64,000 bases of DNA from Dicaeum eximium (Eukaryota > Chordata > Aves > Passeriformes > Dicaeidae). Of the stretch, positions 61,201-64,000 are shown in pieces. Numbering within the stretch: the first letter of the stretch is position 1; every line of letters begins with the position of its first letter. A program made the translations under genes and the position numbers. The DNA lies in assembly GCA_013396995.1 (NCBI GenBank), contig VWZP01010164.1, positions 107,523 through 171,522 on the forward strand, written 5' to 3'. The notes beneath the pieces were generated by a model. It was not told the origin of the DNA, did not search any database, and saw only the letters and a program-made list of their open reading frames with translations.

Positions 61201-64000
61201 CAGAGTGTTTTTAATGAAAATTAAACATACTTTTTATTTAATTTCTTACTGTGCAAGAGCAAAAATGCTGCTTTTTTAGTATGGGAAGTAAAAAAGTAAA
61301 AACCAATTTTAGAAGTTTCTATTACAATCTGTTACTAAAATCTTGCATGAGAAAATGTCATATAGAGATGCAGTAATGACACTGGTGACTTTGATGGCTT
61401 ATTTACCACTTTCTACATTCTGAAAAGTACACATACATTTGCCAGATGTAAATATTGGAAATACTGAAAAGACTGAAATGTATGAAACAGGCACAAAAGG
61501 GCAAACAAATGATACAGAATCCACCAAGGAGTTTTTTTGGAAGTATTTCTTGTACATCAGTATAAAGATGCATAGAGGTATACAGCTGATGTGCCTGCCT
61601 CCCTGGTTCTGTAATGGTTTAGATTTCCCCTCTTAGAGAAAATACTCCAAGAAATGCTGTCAAGAAATGCTGTCATTCCACTAGGTCACAGCCTGCAAGA
61701 AAAGACAATGCTAGGAGTAGCTGTATATTCCTTCTAAAGATTTGATGGATGTTGTACACACTTGATAACCAAGTGCCTGCCAGCAAACAAACTAAAATAT
61801 AAGTTATTAAAAATAAATAAAGCTGTTGAGATGTATATTCTAAATCTACAAGTAAGGCTTTCTCACAGATGTACTTGTCAAGAAAAAATGTTCTTTCTCA
61901 CAAATATATTGGTCAAGCAAAAATTATTTTTACCTCCCTTTATGCCTAAGGTTTTCACCGTGTTTGAGGTTTAATGTCTTTTATTCATTTATTTCTCATA
62001 TATGATCCTTCAAGAACTTTACAAAAGTTGTAACTCTCTCCAGCACACAAATGAGAAGCCACAAGAGATGAGGCAAGCTGCTAGGATGGAGCAAGATTCA
62101 GTTTCACAGCTATAGTCTCCATCCCTTTCAGATACGGCTTTTCCAGATCATGTGTGCTGACACCCCCTCTTTTGAAGTATAACTTGTCTTGTATTTCTCT
62201 TGAAGAATCAATGTTTTAGGGATGCAACCGATGGCCAGCCCATTTGACAATGACTTTTTCAATGGCCTTTGTGAACGGGTGCGAGACGGGAACACGCGGA
62301 CATACTACCGCAAGCCGTGGAATGTGGCTGTTCTCACTTACGATGTAAGTTTAAGTTCTTTGCAAGATAGGACATTTTTAATCGAATCCCAACCCCTGGC
62401 ATACTCTTGGAAGACTCAGCATATCTCTTTAGCCAGGCAGCAGCTTTTTAGGCTCAAGCTTGTGCTAAAGCCCAGAGGAAAAGAGGTTATGTTATCATTA
62501 ATTTGGCAGTTAAGCTCAGCTATGCCAGACAAATTCCCACATCTTCGTGCTGCACCTTTGCACAATAAATTAAACTATCTTTCTGGAATATTTAAAATAT
62601 GAGCAGAAGAAATGAACAGGAGATGTGCAGAAAGGATAACGATACCCAACTTTTACTAGATAGAAGAGCAAAAAAAGCTACATTTTCAAGGAGATATAAA
62701 AGCCACTGATAAAAAAAGCAGACATAATACTGCAATATTCTGGTCCTAGTTGTTTTTTCTAACCAGTGATGACTTTCCCTGTCCCACTGGGAAAAAAAAA
62801 TTGTTAGGCTTTTAAGTTTCAGACTATGACTTTCAGTGAGGTTTGAACACCAAAAATGTTGATGATTGATGAAAAAAAATCACATACTTTTCAGAAATCA
62901 AAGCACAATTTTGCCTCCTAAATTAATGTTAGTAGGAGCTTCATAAAGCAAATACAATTTAAATCAGGTCCTTCCCAAAATGAATAAATCTGACCTAGAG
63001 ATCTCTGGCTATGTTTGGTTTTGATGTGTAACAATTTTCAGTGGCTGAAATGTGATGTTCTGCTGAAGTATACTAAAATAAACAACACTGAAACAGGTAT
63101 TCTGACTTAGTTATTGTTTGCTGTAAGAAAAGAAGGCAGAATCATAATTCTGACTTATTTCAGAAGTCAGGAGCTTTTAGCAAATCTTAACCATGTTTTA
63201 GGAAAGAGATGGTATTATTCTTCACATCAAGTGATAGAATCTCCTGAGCTGGAAGGGACCCACAAGGATCATTGAGTCCAACCCCTGGCTTTGCACAGGA
63301 CACCACAAGGGTCACACCTGAGAGCATTGTCCAAACACTTCTCTGAGCTCTGCCAGGCTGATGCTGTGACCACTGCCCTGGGGAGCTGTTCCAGCACCCA
63401 ACCACCCTCTGGGTAAAGAAACATTTTTAATATCCAAACTAAACCTCCCTGACACAACTTCAGGCCATTCCCTTGGGTCCTGCCACAGGCCACCACAGAG
63501 AAGAGATCAGATCCTGCTCCTCCTTTTCCCTCACAAGGAAGCTGTAGACAGTGTAAAGGGATTGTTGACACACACAAATTACTTTGACAGTGTTACATGC
63601 TGAGATTTAATATTCACTAAATTATTGTCATTACAGTTTTCTGTTCATTGTTGAACGACTGAACCAATCCCGATGAGGTAGTTTGTGGAGGGAATGCTAT
63701 TTCCATTTGTTTTGGTTTAAAAGGAAAAACAACTATAGGAAAATGCATTGATATGATCTGTAAAAAGAACAGCTTTAAAGTGCTACACAGATTTTTCTAC
63801 TACTGCCTGTTGTTTTCTCATACAACCTATTTTCTATCTTTTCTCAGACAAAAGCAGACAAAACTTTCTCATCTGTGTACTACCATGATCGTGTGAAAAT
63901 GTTAAAAGAAGTTTACATACAGAAACAGAAATATTTTAGTGTTGATGCCTCTCTGAAATACACACCTACTGATGGAAGTAACAAAAATGCTTCAGGAGGA
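58171..64000 (+). CDS. C9: C9, complement component 9 (5' part, truncated by window edge)
   Basis: C9 is the plasma protein that polymerises into the membrane attack complex pore after C5b-8. Five exons join in frame: 58171-58288, 58968-59115, 60401-60548, 62206-62344 and 63848-64000 (continuing past the edge). They give about 235 codons of roughly 560 in human. Domain order is as in human C9. First comes the thrombospondin type-1 repeat with the C-mannosylation signature WSAW followed by GPCDPC. Then comes an LDL-receptor class A repeat with intact calcium-binding acidic cluster (NGDNDCGDYSDEDDC), followed by the start of the MACPF domain. No stop or frameshift is seen. The first visible exon starts with the last base of a codon, so a leader-peptide exon lies upstream but could not be identified. 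Its position after DAB2 matches the human order. Confidence 0.93.
58580..58640. repeat. (CAAA)n simple repeat in C9 intron
   Basis: About ten CAAA units with one GCAAA interruption, then CAAAA variants. Confidence 0.9.
58968..59115 (+). CDS. C9: C9 exon 3, TSP1 end and LDLRa start
   Basis: Encodes FRSRHIERFGQFGGKACLEA to SDCGTDFQCSLG; human has FRSRSIEVFGQFNGKRCTDA and DCGNDFQCSTG. AG at 58966-58967, donor GTAGGT at 59116. Ends in phase 1. Confidence 0.94.
60401..60548 (+). CDS. C9: C9 exon 4, LDL-receptor class A repeat
   Basis: Encodes RCIKRRLVCNGDNDCGDYS through CESEPRSPC and SEVGRTAGHG. The acidic calcium ligands and six-cysteine pattern are preserved. AG at 60399-60400, donor GTATGT at 60549. 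Ends in phase 2. Confidence 0.95.
61650..61678. repeat. 13-bp tandem duplication
   Basis: CAAGAAATGCTGT occurs twice in direct succession in the C9 intron. Confidence 0.8.
61858..61927. repeat. 35-bp imperfect tandem duplication
   Basis: Two adjacent 35-base units, each starting CTTTCTCACA and containing a GTCAAG(A/C)AAAAA core, match at roughly three quarters of positions. It lies in the C9 intron between exons 4 and 5. Confidence 0.75.
62206..62344 (+). CDS. C9: C9 exon 5, start of MACPF domain
   Basis: The first base completes a Gly codon, then INVLGMQPMASPFDNDFFNG to RVRDGNTRTYYRKPWNV and LTYD; human has INILGMDPLSTPFDNEFYNG and DRDGNTLTYYRRPWNV. AG at 62204-62205, donor GTAAGT at 62345. 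Confidence 0.95.
63233..63556 (-). mobile_element. CR1 LINE 3' fragment, antisense, in C9 intron
   Basis: AGAATCTCCTGAGCTGGAAG then GGACC, TCATTGAGTCCAACCCCTGG and GGGGAGCTGTTCCAGCACCC are the complement of a CR1 3' end. It reads for about 320 bases into the C9 intron between exons 5 and 6. No coding part is included. Confidence 0.85.
63848..64000 (+). CDS. C9: C9 exon 6 (cut by window end)
   Basis: AG at 63846-63847. Encodes TKADKTFSSVYYHDRVKMLK through the DASLKYTPTDGSNKNA region, aligning with human KGEKNFRTEHYEEQIEAF and ISLKFTPTETNKA in the MACPF domain. Open to the last base of the window. Confidence 0.9.

Noticed and set aside
1..64000. tRNA, rRNA, CRISPR arrays, prophage or operon-type systems
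   Set aside because: Nothing of the kind is visible; the sequence has vertebrate gene structure throughout.

Overview
The window looks like a stretch of a bird genome, or less likely that of another sauropsid. The evidence is CR1 retrotransposon pieces with a recognisable reverse transcriptase remnant and 3' region, compact AT-rich introns, a single CpG-island promoter, and vertebrate exon/intron structure with GT-AG junctions. Two protein-coding genes are recognisable, both on the + strand: all coding exons of DAB2 (the Disabled-2 clathrin adaptor), followed by the 5' part of C9 (complement component 9), which runs off the right edge. In human chromosome 5p13 DAB2 and C9 are also neighbours in the same relative orientation, so the synteny is conserved. 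Placement on the avian Z chromosome is likely from general knowledge but cannot be shown from this sequence.

Layout. 1-26 kb is AT-rich, gene-poor DNA upstream of DAB2 with no exon I can support; it holds short perfect hairpins, homopolymer tracts and a few orphan open frames. 25.6-25.9 kb has two A-tract/T-tract inverted repeats immediately before a CpG island (about 26.04-26.90 kb), the probable DAB2 promoter and non-coding first exon. 26.4-37.9 kb is the first intron. 37.9-48.4 kb carries thirteen coding exons of DAB2, which splice in frame to a 716-residue protein with PTB domain, DPF/NPF motifs, the myosin VI-binding segment and a terminal NPF. A 3' UTR follows, probably interrupted by an intron. 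50.5-58.2 kb is intergenic and contains a composite of opposing CR1 pieces joined across a 10-base assembly gap. 58.17-64.0 kb holds five C9 exons (thrombospondin type-1 repeat, LDL-receptor class A repeat, start of the MACPF domain); the leader-peptide exon was not found.

The most interesting observation is in DAB2 at 46978-47084. The 3' part of an exon that encodes about 36 residues in human DAB2 is still recognisable here, but it carries a one-base deletion, an in-frame stop and a poor donor site. Splicing from an internal GT at 46978 restores the frame exactly, so this lineage appears to have shortened the exon. A second item is a protein-like but broken tract on the - strand inside a DAB2 intron (41.29-42.09 kb) that I could not identify. 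No tRNA, rRNA, CRISPR or prokaryote-type system was seen.
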